Origin: JBAXGE01 sp044344145
GTDB taxonomy: Bacteria > Planctomycetota > Phycisphaerae > WQYP01
NCBI GenBank assembly: GCA_044344145.1
Contig: JBIJDM010000128.1
Coordinates: 1 to 8,143 of the forward strand
DNA: 8,143 bases
Reading direction: 5' to 3'
Part shown: positions 1 through 7,105 of the stretch, one piece after another
Numbering within the stretch: the stretch's first letter is position 1
Layout of the letters: every line of letters starts with the position of its first letter
The notes under the pieces: generated by a model
What the model saw: only the letters and a program-made list of their open reading frames with translations
What the model was told of the DNA's origin: nothing
The model's database searches: none
Made by a program: the position numbers and the translations under genes

Positions 1-2242
1 TCCCGGCGACCAGCAACTGGTCGTTGGTCATGATCACATTCCCCGGCTGGCCGGGTTGTTGGTTGTCACCCTTGGGCCAGGCTACCAGACCCCGGGCTTT
101 ATCCGTGGCCAGATCATAAGTAAACAGCCCCTTCTCCATCGGCAGGACCAGAATTTGATCGCTGATGAAGGGCCGTCCTGCCAGCTTGCCCGCGGCGGGC
201 AGTTCCACCGGTTCTGCGGCCAGCTTGAGCGTTTGTGCATCAATGATGCGGATACGCGTGCCGATCAGGTACATTTTGTCATTGACGATGCCCGCCAGAA
301 TCCCGGCGTTGTCCTGACTCTTGGGCACAATGCGGCCCGCCAATTTACCGCTGGTCCGTTCGTAAACCCGCAGATTGGAATCGCCTTCGAAAGTGATCAC
401 TTTGTCCTGATATATCACCGGCGCATTGGTTTGCCAGATGGGCCGGGAACTGCCGCCATATTCCATGGCGGTGGGTTTGAGTTTGGCCTTTTCCGTGGTC
501 TGCAGCCACAGGGTACGTCCGGTCGAGGCATCCACGGCCAGATCGGCGCCCACACCGGTGGAGAGATAAATTGTATCGTCCGCCATTGCCGTCATGGGGG
601 TATAGCTGTCACGCGGGCCACCGTAATAGCCGTTGCTGCTGCGCGAGCACAGATAGGTGCTCCATTCCTTGGCCCCGGTTTGCAGATTCAGCCGGGTGAG
701 ATGCACTTCGGTCATGCCATCGGGCGTTTGCACGCGTACGGGCATAATGACCGACTGATCGGAAATCAGCGGCGCCCCGGCAAAGACCGCATTACCGTCC
801 ATCCCGCTGCTGTACTGAATGCGCCCGCGGTTGATTTCATTGGGGTCTTTATCTTTTAGTTCCTGATTGCCTTTGATCACAGTGCCCGCATCCGCCGACC
901 ACACTTCTTTGCCGGTGTCCCGGTCCAGACAGAGCAATTTAGCCACCGGCTGCACATTGCTGCCTTTGGGGTTCGGGGCGGCGGTGATGACAAATTTACC
1001 CGCCACGCAGATGGTGTTGTGTTCGGAACCAACCATTCCGTAGGGGTTGTAGTCTTCATTGGGGTTCTGTTTGGGGATGGCGGATTTGCCCCCTTTGGGA
1101 TATTGCCAGACCAACTCGCCGTTGGTGCTGTTCAGGCATTGGATCACTTCGCCGGAATTCACATAGATGCGTCCGGCCCCCAGAGCCGGGAAATTCGCTG
1201 GCTGTTCCGCGCCGGTGAGGTCTACGCCCTGATTACGCAGCATTTGTTTACGCAGGTTTTCTTTGTCGCGCCGGGCCCGGATTTGCTCGGGATTCAGCGG
1301 GCCATTCTGGCCATCGTAATTGTAATTCCACAGCCGTGCGCCCAGTTCCACATTGGCTTTGGGCACATCGTTGCGGCCCGCGCCGCCCAGAAAGCCCGGC
1401 CATTCGCCGGGGCTGATGGTGTCGTTGCGCACAATCACGGGCGCGGCCACTTTGAGCAGTTGTTCCAGTTCGTCCAGTAAACGCACGCTGCGGCCATTGA
1501 TCACCGCATCGGTCTGGGCAAAGTCCGCCGCCAACTGGGCGCGATATTTTTCCGCTTTGCTTGAGTTGCCGGCCAAGGCTTCGGCCAGACCGCAGCGGAA
1601 CAGCAACTCCGCCTTGCGCGCCGCCATGCGCGGATGGGCCAGCAAATTACGCCAGACCTTGGCCGCGGCGCTGAAATCACCGCGTTCGAAGAACAGTTGC
1701 GCGGCATACTCCATACCCTCGCCGGCCACTTGGGCGGGGAAATAGCGGTCGCACTCGCGGATGATTGTCACCACATCCATCGCGGCGATAGCGGGTTTGA
1801 TGTTGCGTTCGGCCATGGGGCCGAAGAGTTGGTCGTAATCGCCGCGCTGCACGGCGGGCATTTCCAACAGACGCTGGCGCACATATTCGCCCATGGACTG
1901 GTAATAATCATCGCCGACGAAAAATACTTTGGTGCTGTATTCGTCGAGCACTTCCTGATATTTCTGCAGGGCAAGTTGGGTTTGGTTCTGGGCTTCAAAG
2001 CGTTGCGCGGTGCGCAGCTTTTCCGCCGCCGCGAACGAATCGCTGACATAGAGCGTGCCGCCGGTCTCGACGGCTTTGTCCATCATATTGCCGGGGGCCT
2101 TGGCTTCGTCGGCAGGGGCGGCCGCGGCGGGGGCTTCCTGAGCGCGCGAAGCGGGCAGGGATAAAAATACCGCACCGGCCACGGCCAGCATAAGTAACTG
2201 ACTGGCGGTGGGAAACCAACGTCGGGAAGAAGAATTATTCAC
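1..2242 (-). CDS. Exported TPR-like / PQQ beta-propeller protein, C-terminus cut by window edge
   Basis: One uninterrupted minus-strand frame runs from a GTG start at 2242 to the window edge, giving 747 codons with no stop. Residues 1-34 form a signal peptide: basic start (SSRRW), hydrophobic core at about 16-30, and a likely cut after ASRA. An Ala/Pro-rich linker follows. Residues about 70-265 are helical and TPR-like (for example AAEKLRTAQRFEAQ at 71-84). A WPGFLGGAGRND motif at 281-292 opens the propeller, as is common in planctomycete PQQ-domain proteins. PQQ-like blades with a D/N-x-x-TG-x-x-x-W core are seen near 365-382, 435-451, 514-531 and 567-583, with weaker copies near 623-639, 663-679 and 705-722. 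The family folds into a BamB-like beta-propeller, often a scaffold and not always an enzyme. No catalytic residues are evident, so PQQ binding is unproven. It has its own upstream region, so it is probably transcribed apart from the BatA gene. The fold call is firm; the role is unknown. Confidence 0.9.
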   Translation of the reverse strand, partial: MNNSSSRRWFPTASQLLMLAVAGAVFLSLPASRAQEAPAAAAPADEAKAPGNMMDKAVETGGTLYVSDSFAAAEKLRTAQRFEAQNQTQLALQKYQEVLDEYSTKVFFVGDDYYQSMGEYVRQRLLEMPAVQRGDYDQLFGPMAERNIKPAIAAMDVVTIIRECDRYFPAQVAGEGMEYAAQLFFERGDFSAAAKVWRNLLAHPRMAARKAELLFRCGLAEALAGNSSKAEKYRAQLAADFAQTDAVINGRSVRLLDELEQLLKVAAPVIVRNDTISPGEWPGFLGGAGRNDVPKANVELGARLWNYNYDGQNGPLNPEQIRARRDKENLRKQMLRNQGVDLTGAEQPANFPALGAGRIYVNSGEVIQCLNSTNGELVWQYPKGGKSAIPKQNPNEDYNPYGMVGSEHNTICVAGKFVITAAPNPKGSNVQPVAKLLCLDRDTGKEVWSADAGTVIKGNQELKDKDPNEINRGRIQYSSGMDGNAVFAGAPLISDQSVIMPVRVQTPDGMTEVHLTRLNLQTGAKEWSTYLCSRSSNGYYGGPRDSYTPMTAMADDTIYLSTGVGADLAVDASTGRTLWLQTTEKAKLKPTAMEYGGSSRPIWQTNAPVIYQDKVITFEGDSNLRVYERTSGKLAGRIVPKSQDNAGILAGIVNDKMYLIGTRIRIIDAQTLKLAAEPVELPAAGKLAGRPFISDQILVLPMEKGLFTYDLATDKARGLVAWPKGDNQQPGQPGNVIMTNDQLLVAG

Positions 2243-2251
2243 GTTGCCTAA

Positions 2252-2256
2252 CTCCT
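2252..2256 (-). promoter_or_regulatory. Ribosome binding site deciding the GTG start of the PQQ-propeller gene
   Basis: On the minus strand AGGAG lies 9 bases before GTG at 2242. In-frame alternatives exist upstream, a GTG at 2260 and an ATG at 2293, but they would add a Cys-rich stretch ahead of an otherwise clean signal peptide and lack an equally good Shine-Dalgarno match. The GTG at 2242 is therefore preferred. Confidence 0.7.
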
Positions 2257-2426
2257 GCACTGGACATAACTTCAAGCGCGCACAAACGCACATGATACCC
2301 CGTTGCCGTCGGGTGGTTTCCGTTACGGGAATTTGCGGGGGAATTTTTAGGACCTTGCGAAGGGCTAAAGCGGGAGGGTTCGTGTTGTGTGTAACCTGCT
2401 GTAAATGCACGAGTTAAAGATGGCCA

Positions 2427-2442
2427 GATGATACTCAATAAT
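2427..2442. repeat. Left copy of 16-base direct repeat flanking the palindromes
   Basis: GATGATACTCAATAAT here matches GATGATCCTCAATAAT at 2580-2595 in 15 of 16 positions. The two copies enclose the palindromic cluster, with 137 bases between them. The arrangement resembles a target duplication or recombination pair around an inserted element, though the right copy overlaps the 12-bp inverted repeat. Confidence 0.55.
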
Positions 2443-2476
2443 AGTTCGTCCGGTATTTCCGGGCAGCTTCGGGTAT

Positions 2477-2553
2477 TTTGCCCCAACGGGGCAATATTTA
2501 TATAGCCCAGGGCAACGCCCTGGGCTTGATAAATACCGCCCCTTTGGGGCGAA
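2477..2553. repeat. 77-base nested imperfect palindrome (REP-like element)
   Basis: The whole stretch is a dyad centred on 2515, with 31 of 37 opposing positions complementary. The core is a perfect 10-bp stem (AGCCCAGGGC, 2504-2513, with 2517-2526) around an AAC loop. Next outward are TATTTAT (2495-2501) with ATAAATA (2529-2535), then GGGGC (2488-2492) with GCCCC (2538-2542), then GCCCCAA (2480-2486) with TTGGGGC (2544-2550). The outer arms are also self-complementary: TTGCCCC-AAC-GGGGCAA (2478-2494) and CGCCCC-TTT-GGGGCG (2537-2551). It can therefore form one long stem or three separate hairpins. This architecture resembles dispersed intergenic palindromic repeats (REP/BIME type). Only one copy is visible, so dispersal is inferred. 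Confidence 0.7.
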
Positions 2554-2586
2554 GATCATCCGATACCTTAGATATATCGGATGATC
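2554..2586. repeat. Perfect 12-bp inverted repeat with 9-base loop
   Basis: GATCATCCGATA (2554-2565) is exactly complementary to TATCGGATGATC (2575-2586). It directly abuts the larger palindrome and lies 34 bases beyond the stop codon of the BatA/vWA gene. As RNA from the minus strand it would form a stable hairpin at the 3' end of the pdxJ-dapA-BatA transcript. No U-tract follows, so it is not a standard intrinsic terminator. It may be a processing or 3'-end protecting structure, or part of the mobile palindromic element. Confidence 0.65.
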
Positions 2587-2595
2587 CTCAATAAT
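2580..2595. repeat. Right copy of 16-base direct repeat flanking the palindromes
   Basis: GATGATCCTCAATAAT differs from the left copy at 2427-2442 by one base (C for A at the seventh position). Its first seven bases also form the end of the right arm of the 12-bp inverted repeat at 2554-2586. Confidence 0.55.
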
Positions 2596-2619
2596 CAGAT
2601 ACCACAAGGGGCCTCCCCC

Positions 2620-4749
2620 TTACCCGTCCACCTGCCACCGTGCGGCGCGGCGGGCGGCCCAACTTTCCAGAACCAGCAGCGTGGCCACGATCAGGACCAG
2701 CCAGGGCCAGAGCGGGGTGCCGTAATCGGCTTTGCCCAGCGCCTGGGGCAGGCCGTCGCTGTCTAAAACCTCGGTCAGGGCGTAACGCTGTTTCAGCCAT
2801 TCCAGATCACCGGCGGTCAGTACCGCCGGGTCGAATTCGCGCGGGTCGGGTTGCACAGCGAGATAGGCTTGTGGTTCGCGGGCATCGCCGGGAGTCAGGG
2901 CATAGAGCCCCGGGGTGGTCAATTCGGGTGTCACCACCAGTCGTGATTTACCCTGACCGCGCACCGGCAGGGCGGTGCGGTTGCCTTCGGGATTGGTCAA
3001 GATTACTTCGCCCGCAGCGCCCGATACTTCTGGCAACGTGAAGATGGTCGCCAACGGCACATCGCGCGGCTGGTCCATGGGCCGGGCCGCCAAACCCAGC
3101 AGGCACGCATGCACCAACGGCAGGAAGTTCCGCATCACCGCGAGATTGTTTTCCTGCGCCTCGGGGGCACAGGCCCAGATCATGCTGCGGCCATAACGCA
3201 GCGTCCCGGCGGCATACACCCCCAGCGGAGTGTCGTCGGCGCTGGTCATAATCCACTGCGCCCCGGCCCGGGGGGAATCCAGCTTCGCGGCCTGCCGCAG
3301 CCAGGCACCGGCCATGGTGTTGGCATCCAACTCCGCAAAGGTCCGCTGCCACAAGGGATGCTGACTGAGCAGCAGATGCTGGGGCGTATCGGCAGGCCAT
3401 TGTTGGCGCGGGCCGATCTCAACGGGCAGCCATTCCAGCCCGCGCAGGCTCTGCTGGATTTGCGCCAGATTCGCCTGTGTGCCCAGCAGCAGCCACGTGC
3501 CATGCCCGGCCAGCGCATTGTTATTCAGCGCCGCCCGCAGGTCGGCATTGATTTGCGCGGGATCGTCGAGAATCACCAGACCGGGACGTTCGACGATGGC
3601 CGTGGGGGCATCGGCCAGATTCACGCGCTGCAGGTCCAGCGGGGTGCGCTGGGAGAGTATTTGCAGCGCGGAGGCTAGAAAATCACTGGGCAGGGCGCGC
3701 TGGGTGACCAGCGTGACCGGCAGTTTGTCCCACACGGCCAGTGCGGTCAGTGTGCTGTTGTCATAGCCCAATTCATCGGCGCGGGTGACTTTGGCGCGGA
3801 ACCAGTAGGGGCCCGCCTGCGCCACCTGGGCGCGCAGGGGCACGCTCTGGCTTTGACCCGCCGCGAGGCTTTCGAGCGTGCTCTGTCCGCCGGGCTGGCC
3901 GTTGATTTCCAGACCTATGCGCAGGTCGGTGACGGCCCGTTGGCCCTGATTCTGCACGGTTAATTCAAACTCGATGGGCCCGCCGGCCAGGGGTAGTTCA
4001 GTCAATACCCGCAAGGCGTCCAGACGGATATTGTCGCCATAACTTTCGCGCCGCACAGGCAGGCTGTAAATTTGCACCTCACCGGCGGTTTGGGCTGTCA
4101 GCGGTAGCGCCGTCTGCCACGCGGCCTCGTTACCGATCAGCCAGTTGCCGCGCTGATGGTCCGAGATGACGACGATATTTTTATGGGGTTGTTTTCCGGC
4201 GCGGACTTCCTGATACGCCTGACCCACGGCGTTGGCCAGAGCGACAAATTGCGCCTGCGGGGGGCGCTGGCGCAGGCTTGCCAGATTGTCTTTGGCCACG
4301 GTGGGACTGGCCTGCCGCAGCAGCACTTCCGGTTTGGGATCGGACAGAATCACACTCACGCGGTCGCTCGAACGCAGCGTAGCCAACAGTTGTGTTGCTT
4401 GATCGAGCGCGTGCTCCCAGCGGGTGGTGCCGTTGGCTTTGGCCTGCATGGTCAGGGAATGATCCAGCACGATAGCGAGGTCCGCCGAGGATACGACGTT
4501 GCCCACGCCGGGCCCCTGGGCCACCGGCCAGGCGAATAACACCGCCGCCAGAGCGCACAAGAGCATGCGCAAAAGCAGTAACAGCCAATGTTGCAGATTA
4601 CGCCAGCCCCGCCAACTGGACTCGCTGGCCAGCAGGAACTCCATCGCCCCCCACGCCATTTCCGGCGCCCGGCGGCTGCGCCACAAATGCAGCGCCAGCG
4701 GCACTCCGGCCGCCACCGCGCCCCATAAAACTAAGGGTAGCAGAAACAT
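2620..4749 (-). CDS. BatA / von Willebrand factor A membrane protein
   Basis: This is a 709-residue inner-membrane protein (711 if the GTG at 4755 is used). Numbering here is from ATG 4749. Residues 1-75 match the BatA N-terminal module: a membrane helix at about 3-21, an LHLWRSRRAP basic turn, and a second helix at about 52-75. A vWA domain follows (about 90-230) with metal-site motif D96-H-S98-L-T100 and the later aspartate D197 in VVISDH. The usual middle threonine is not evident (QAQFVAL region), so the metal site may be weakened. Residues about 243-340 look like an Ig/CARDB beta domain. About 344-554 resemble the amidotransferase-like fold often found in such proteins (GLVILDD, GHGTWLLLG), without a recognisable catalytic triad. 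A last beta segment is followed by a membrane helix at about 680-698. The family acts in the envelope, often with MoxR and DUF58 proteins, but neither is adjacent. It starts 27 bases after dapA, so co-transcription is likely. The exact role is unknown. Confidence 0.9.
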   Translation of the reverse strand: MFLLPLVLWGAVAAGVPLALHLWRSRRAPEMAWGAMEFLLASESSWRGWRNLQHWLLLLLRMLLCALAAVLFAWPVAQGPGVGNVVSSADLAIVLDHSLTMQAKANGTTRWEHALDQATQLLATLRSSDRVSVILSDPKPEVLLRQASPTVAKDNLASLRQRPPQAQFVALANAVGQAYQEVRAGKQPHKNIVVISDHQRGNWLIGNEAAWQTALPLTAQTAGEVQIYSLPVRRESYGDNIRLDALRVLTELPLAGGPIEFELTVQNQGQRAVTDLRIGLEINGQPGGQSTLESLAAGQSQSVPLRAQVAQAGPYWFRAKVTRADELGYDNSTLTALAVWDKLPVTLVTQRALPSDFLASALQILSQRTPLDLQRVNLADAPTAIVERPGLVILDDPAQINADLRAALNNNALAGHGTWLLLGTQANLAQIQQSLRGLEWLPVEIGPRQQWPADTPQHLLLSQHPLWQRTFAELDANTMAGAWLRQAAKLDSPRAGAQWIMTSADDTPLGVYAAGTLRYGRSMIWACAPEAQENNLAVMRNFLPLVHACLLGLAARPMDQPRDVPLATIFTLPEVSGAAGEVILTNPEGNRTALPVRGQGKSRLVVTPELTTPGLYALTPGDAREPQAYLAVQPDPREFDPAVLTAGDLEWLKQRYALTEVLDSDGLPQALGKADYGTPLWPWLVLIVATLLVLESWAARRAARWQVDG

Positions 4750-4755
4750 CCGCAC

Positions 4756-4760
4756 CCTCC
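4756..4760 (-). promoter_or_regulatory. Ribosome binding site deciding the start of the BatA/vWA gene
   Basis: GGAGG on the minus strand sits 6 bases before the ATG at 4749. The in-frame GTG at 4755 directly touches the GGAGG, leaving no spacer, so it is unlikely to be the start. This gives a protein beginning MFLLPLVL, typical of BatA N-termini. Confidence 0.75.
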
Positions 4761-4776
4761 CCGGGTGGTCTGTGGC

Positions 4777-5664
4777 TTAAGCCAGATTCTCGTTGAGCAG
4801 ACCCAGTTGTAACAGCACATTACGCATGGCCAGACGGTTGTTGGCGCTGACCGGCACCAACGGCAGACGCAGTTCGCCTGTGTCGCGCCCGAGCATTTCC
4901 AGACCGCATTTCACGCCGCCGGGATTGTTTTCCAGGAACAACGCTTTGAACATGCCGAACAGCCGCTGGTGGATGGCCTGGGCCACGGGCAGGTTGCCCG
5001 CGCGCGCGGCGTCGGTCAATTGGCGGATGTCGCCGGGGACGATATTGCTGGCCACGGAAATCACGCCCGCACCGCCCACGGCGATAATCGGCAGCGTCAG
5101 CGAATCATCGCCCGACAGCACGGTCAAGCCGGTCTCGCGCACCATTTCGCTGGCCATGTCCAGACTGCCGGTGGCTTCTTTGATTGCCACGATATTTTTG
5201 AAATCGTTGGCCAGGCGCTGGGCCGTGGCCACGGTCATGGTGATGCCCGTGCGGCCGGGGATGTTGTAGAGCACCACGGGGATATCCACCTGGCTGCAGA
5301 TGGCTTTGAAGTGCTGGTAGAGGCCTTCGGCGTTGGGTTTGTTGTAATAGGGATTGACGATCAGCGCGCCGTCGGCGCCGACGCCTTTGGCAAAGCGGGT
5401 CAGGCTGATGGCTTCGTCGGTGGCGTTGCTGCCGGTGCCGGCGATGACTTTGACGCCGGTGCCCTGGGCGCAGTGGACGGCAATTTCGATGGCGCGGCGG
5501 TGTTCCTCGTGGCTGAGGGTGGGCGATTCGCCCGTGGTGCCTACCGGCACGATGGCCTGGGTGCCGTGGCTGATTTGAAACGCAATCTGTTCCTCGTACC
5601 GGGCCTGATCAAACATGCCGTTACGGAAGGGGGTGACCAAAGCGGTCATCGAACCGGTAAACAT
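4777..5664 (-). CDS. dapA: 4-hydroxy-tetrahydrodipicolinate synthase
   Basis: DapA condenses pyruvate with aspartate semialdehyde, the first committed step to diaminopimelate and lysine, in the cytoplasm. The 295-residue length is normal for the family. Visible signatures are GTTGES (T43, T44), NPYYNKP with Y107, LYNIPGRT with Y133 and R138, and IKEATG with the Schiff-base lysine K162. SGDDSLTLP and GGAGVISVASN follow in the expected order, so the enzyme should be active as a TIM-barrel aldolase. The start is ATG 5664, with GAGGT 8 bases upstream; the MFTGSMTALVTPF opening is typical. It lies 44 bases downstream of pdxJ and 27 bases before the BatA/vWA gene, all on one strand, which suggests an operon. 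No riboswitch-like element is seen ahead of it. Confidence 0.97.
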   Translation of the reverse strand: MFTGSMTALVTPFRNGMFDQARYEEQIAFQISHGTQAIVPVGTTGESPTLSHEEHRRAIEIAVHCAQGTGVKVIAGTGSNATDEAISLTRFAKGVGADGALIVNPYYNKPNAEGLYQHFKAICSQVDIPVVLYNIPGRTGITMTVATAQRLANDFKNIVAIKEATGSLDMASEMVRETGLTVLSGDDSLTLPIIAVGGAGVISVASNIVPGDIRQLTDAARAGNLPVAQAIHQRLFGMFKALFLENNPGGVKCGLEMLGRDTGELRLPLVPVSANNRLAMRNVLLQLGLLNENLA

Positions 5665-5708
5665 GGCCTTATACCTCGCTGCTAATAAGTCGTTCTGGGT
5701 CGTTAGGG

Positions 5709-6419
5709 TTAAACAATCAATGCCTTCATCTGCCGCACCGCTTCACGCAGGCCGGCGAACATCGCCCGGCTGACAATCGCGTGGCCGATGTGCAGTTCGC
5801 TGATGCCCGGCAGGCGGGCAATCGCCTGCACATTCCAATAATTCAGCCCGTGCCCGGCGTTGCACTGCAGGCCCATTTCCAGAATCAGACTGCCGGCCTG
5901 ACGGACCTTTTCCAGTTCCGCCGCGCGTTGGTCGGCGTTGGCATTGGCATACGGGCCAGTATGGATTTCGCAGACCTGGAACCCGGCCTTCTGGGCGGCT
6001 TCCACCTGTTTGGGGTCGGCATCAATAAACGCTGAGACTTTCATCCCGCCGTCGCGGAGCCGGGCGACGACCGACTTGATCTGGGCGAAATTACCCGCCA
6101 CATCCAGCCCGCCCTCGGTGGTGACTTCGGTGCGTTTTTCGGGCACCAGCATCGCCATAAAGGGTTTGACCCGCAGGGCGACCTGCACCACATCGTCCAC
6201 AGCGGCCATTTCCAGATTCAACGGCACCTGCACCATCTGGCGAATCAGTTCCACATCGCGGTCCTGAATATGCCGGCGATCCTCGCGCAGATGCACGGTG
6301 ATGCCATCGGCCCCGCCAAGCTGGGCTTCGACCGCGGCCCAAACCGGGTCGGGCTCCTGCCCGCGCCGGGCCTGCCGAACGGTGGCCACGTGATCAATAT
6401 TGCAACCTAATAAAGCCAT
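5709..6419 (-). CDS. pdxJ: Pyridoxine 5'-phosphate synthase
   Basis: PdxJ closes the pyridine ring from 1-deoxyxylulose 5-phosphate and 3-amino-2-oxopropyl phosphate, the last ring-forming step of DXP-dependent vitamin B6 synthesis, in the cytoplasm. At 236 residues it is of normal length. Visible signatures are NIDHVATVRQAR at 7-18, ADGITVHLREDRRHI with H43, R45 and H50, NLEMA with catalytic-type E70, NAGHGLNY with H190, and SELHIGHAIVSRA with the phosphate-binding GH at 212-213. All match the family, so it should be functional. The start is ATG 6419, with AAAGGT a few bases upstream. It appears to be the first gene of the leftward pdxJ-dapA-BatA unit and is divergent from the gene at 6611. 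Confidence 0.97.
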   Translation of the reverse strand: MALLGCNIDHVATVRQARRGQEPDPVWAAVEAQLGGADGITVHLREDRRHIQDRDVELIRQMVQVPLNLEMAAVDDVVQVALRVKPFMAMLVPEKRTEVTTEGGLDVAGNFAQIKSVVARLRDGGMKVSAFIDADPKQVEAAQKAGFQVCEIHTGPYANANADQRAAELEKVRQAGSLILEMGLQCNAGHGLNYWNVQAIARLPGISELHIGHAIVSRAMFAGLREAVRQMKALIV

Positions 6420-6445
6420 ACCCTATACCTTTATACAAGCCCTCT

Positions 6446-6474
6446 AGTTTACCCCAACGCGGGGGGGAAGTGAA
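6446..6474 (-). promoter_or_regulatory. Candidate promoter for pdxJ operon
   Basis: On the minus strand TTCACT (6469-6474) and TAAACT (6446-6451) are separated by 17 bases, each matching the sigma-70 hexamers at 4 of 6 positions. The spacer contains a C7 run. It would give a short leader before ATG 6419. The match is weak and the call tentative. Confidence 0.25.
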
Positions 6475-6539
6475 ACAATAACTGCCGTTAGAATAGCTGT
6501 ATGGGGATATTCCTGCCGACCATCTGGGCGGAATTATAC

Positions 6540-6568
6540 TTGACACTATCTCGTGCCTCTGATAGCCT
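6540..6568 (+). promoter_or_regulatory. Candidate promoter for the divergent membrane-protein gene
   Basis: A perfect TTGACA (6540-6545) is followed after 17 bases by TAGCCT (6563-6568), a poor -10 element. Alternatively TATACT (6535-6540) could be a -10 box with no good -35. Either would give a leader of roughly 35-65 bases before ATG 6611. The position is sensible, but the -10 match is weak. Confidence 0.35.
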
Positions 6569-6610
6569 TCAGGTCGTTAACTGTCGGCGTGATCTGTCAT
6601 TGGGGTATTT

Positions 6611-7105
6611 ATGCAAAGTTGGCCGAATGAAATGCCTGCCTTAATCAAGGGTGTAATTACCTGCGTGTTTTTGTTTTTGCTCCAAATCGCCGCCGACTTT
6701 ATTCCGGGGGCTGACTTGGTGGGGGTGTGGGTTAAGTTTGTGTTGGCCGTCATCATCCTCGTTGTGCTGGTGTGTTTGATCAAGCCACTGGCAGGCACAG
6801 TCCACCATGTTACGGATAAGATCACGTCGGATGATCTGGACTTCAAAAAGCAGCTTTCAAAAATCATCGTGTACACGGTTATGATTGTCTATCTTGGCTT
6901 CGTTTACCAGAGCGTACTGACGCCCGTATTGCTGTCTTCCACGGGCATGTTTCATGTTAATCCCATGACGATCCGCCAGATCAAGTGGATATGTGCCCTT
7001 GTTGGCGTGGTGTTGATTGTGATGTTGGCCGTCACGGCGTATCCGTTCATTGACAAACTCACCAGCTTGATTACTGGAAAAATCACTAAAAATGTTGAAA
7101 AATAA
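6611..7105 (+). CDS. Four-helix integral membrane protein of unknown function
   Basis: I do not recognise the family. The 164-residue product has four clear hydrophobic segments, at about 11-28, 36-57, 85-106 and 126-148. They form two pairs joined by a hydrophilic loop (58-84, with TSDDLDFKKQL). A short basic C-terminal tail follows (about 150-164, GKITKNVEK). There is no signal-peptide cut site and no cysteine or histidine cluster suggesting catalysis. The start is ATG 6611, preceded by GGGG at 6602-6605, a weak ribosome-binding match compared with the GGAGG/AGGAG sites of two leftward genes. It ends 11 bases before the next gene, so the two are probably co-transcribed. GC content is visibly lower than in the leftward genes. 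It may be a small membrane anchor or a partner of the exported protein that follows. Confidence 0.75.
   Translation: MQSWPNEMPALIKGVITCVFLFLLQIAADFIPGADLVGVWVKFVLAVIILVVLVCLIKPLAGTVHHVTDKITSDDLDFKKQLSKIIVYTVMIVYLGFVYQSVLTPVLLSSTGMFHVNPMTIRQIKWICALVGVVLIVMLAVTAYPFIDKLTSLITGKITKNVEK

Larger units (their letters stand above)
2243..2619. other. Intergenic region of 377 bases with clustered palindromes
   Basis: No credible gene lies between the stop of the BatA/vWA gene (2620) and the start of the PQQ-propeller gene (2242). Short open frames here have no family features and cross the palindromes. The half nearer the PQQ gene (2243-2426) must hold its promoter, but I found no convincing -35/-10 pair. 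The other half (2427-2595) holds the palindromic element and the flanking direct repeats listed separately. A small 6-bp inverted repeat (2606-2611 with 2616-2621) overlaps the BatA stop codon. Confidence 0.75.

Noticed and set aside
56..859. 267-codon plus-strand open frame
   Set aside because: It is antisense to the PQQ-propeller gene, whose frame shows a signal peptide and blade motifs. The plus-strand product has no domain features and arises from GC-rich codon bias.
2291..2293. Upstream ATG start for the PQQ-propeller gene
   Set aside because: It would add 17 residues with three cysteines before the signal peptide and has a poorer ribosome binding site than GTG 2242.
2477..2494. Intrinsic terminator at the 7-bp GC hairpin
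   Set aside because: No U-tract follows on either strand, and the hairpin is part of the larger nested dyad.
2554..2586. Short CRISPR-like or att-type array
   Set aside because: There are only two copies of a 16-mer and one inverted repeat, with no regular spacers and no integrase or Cas gene in the window.
2365..2607. 80-codon minus-strand frame with a PGRCPGL-like peptide
   Set aside because: It translates the palindromic element and overlaps the start of the flanking repeat. I treat it as a spurious product of a repeat, not a gene.
4969..5685. 238-codon plus-strand open frame
   Set aside because: It lies antisense to dapA, which carries every family motif. The plus-strand translation is Gly/Ala/His/Asp-rich without structure, a typical shadow.
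6577..6876. 99-codon minus-strand frame
   Set aside because: It is antisense to the four-helix membrane protein and lacks any recognisable feature or ribosome binding site context.
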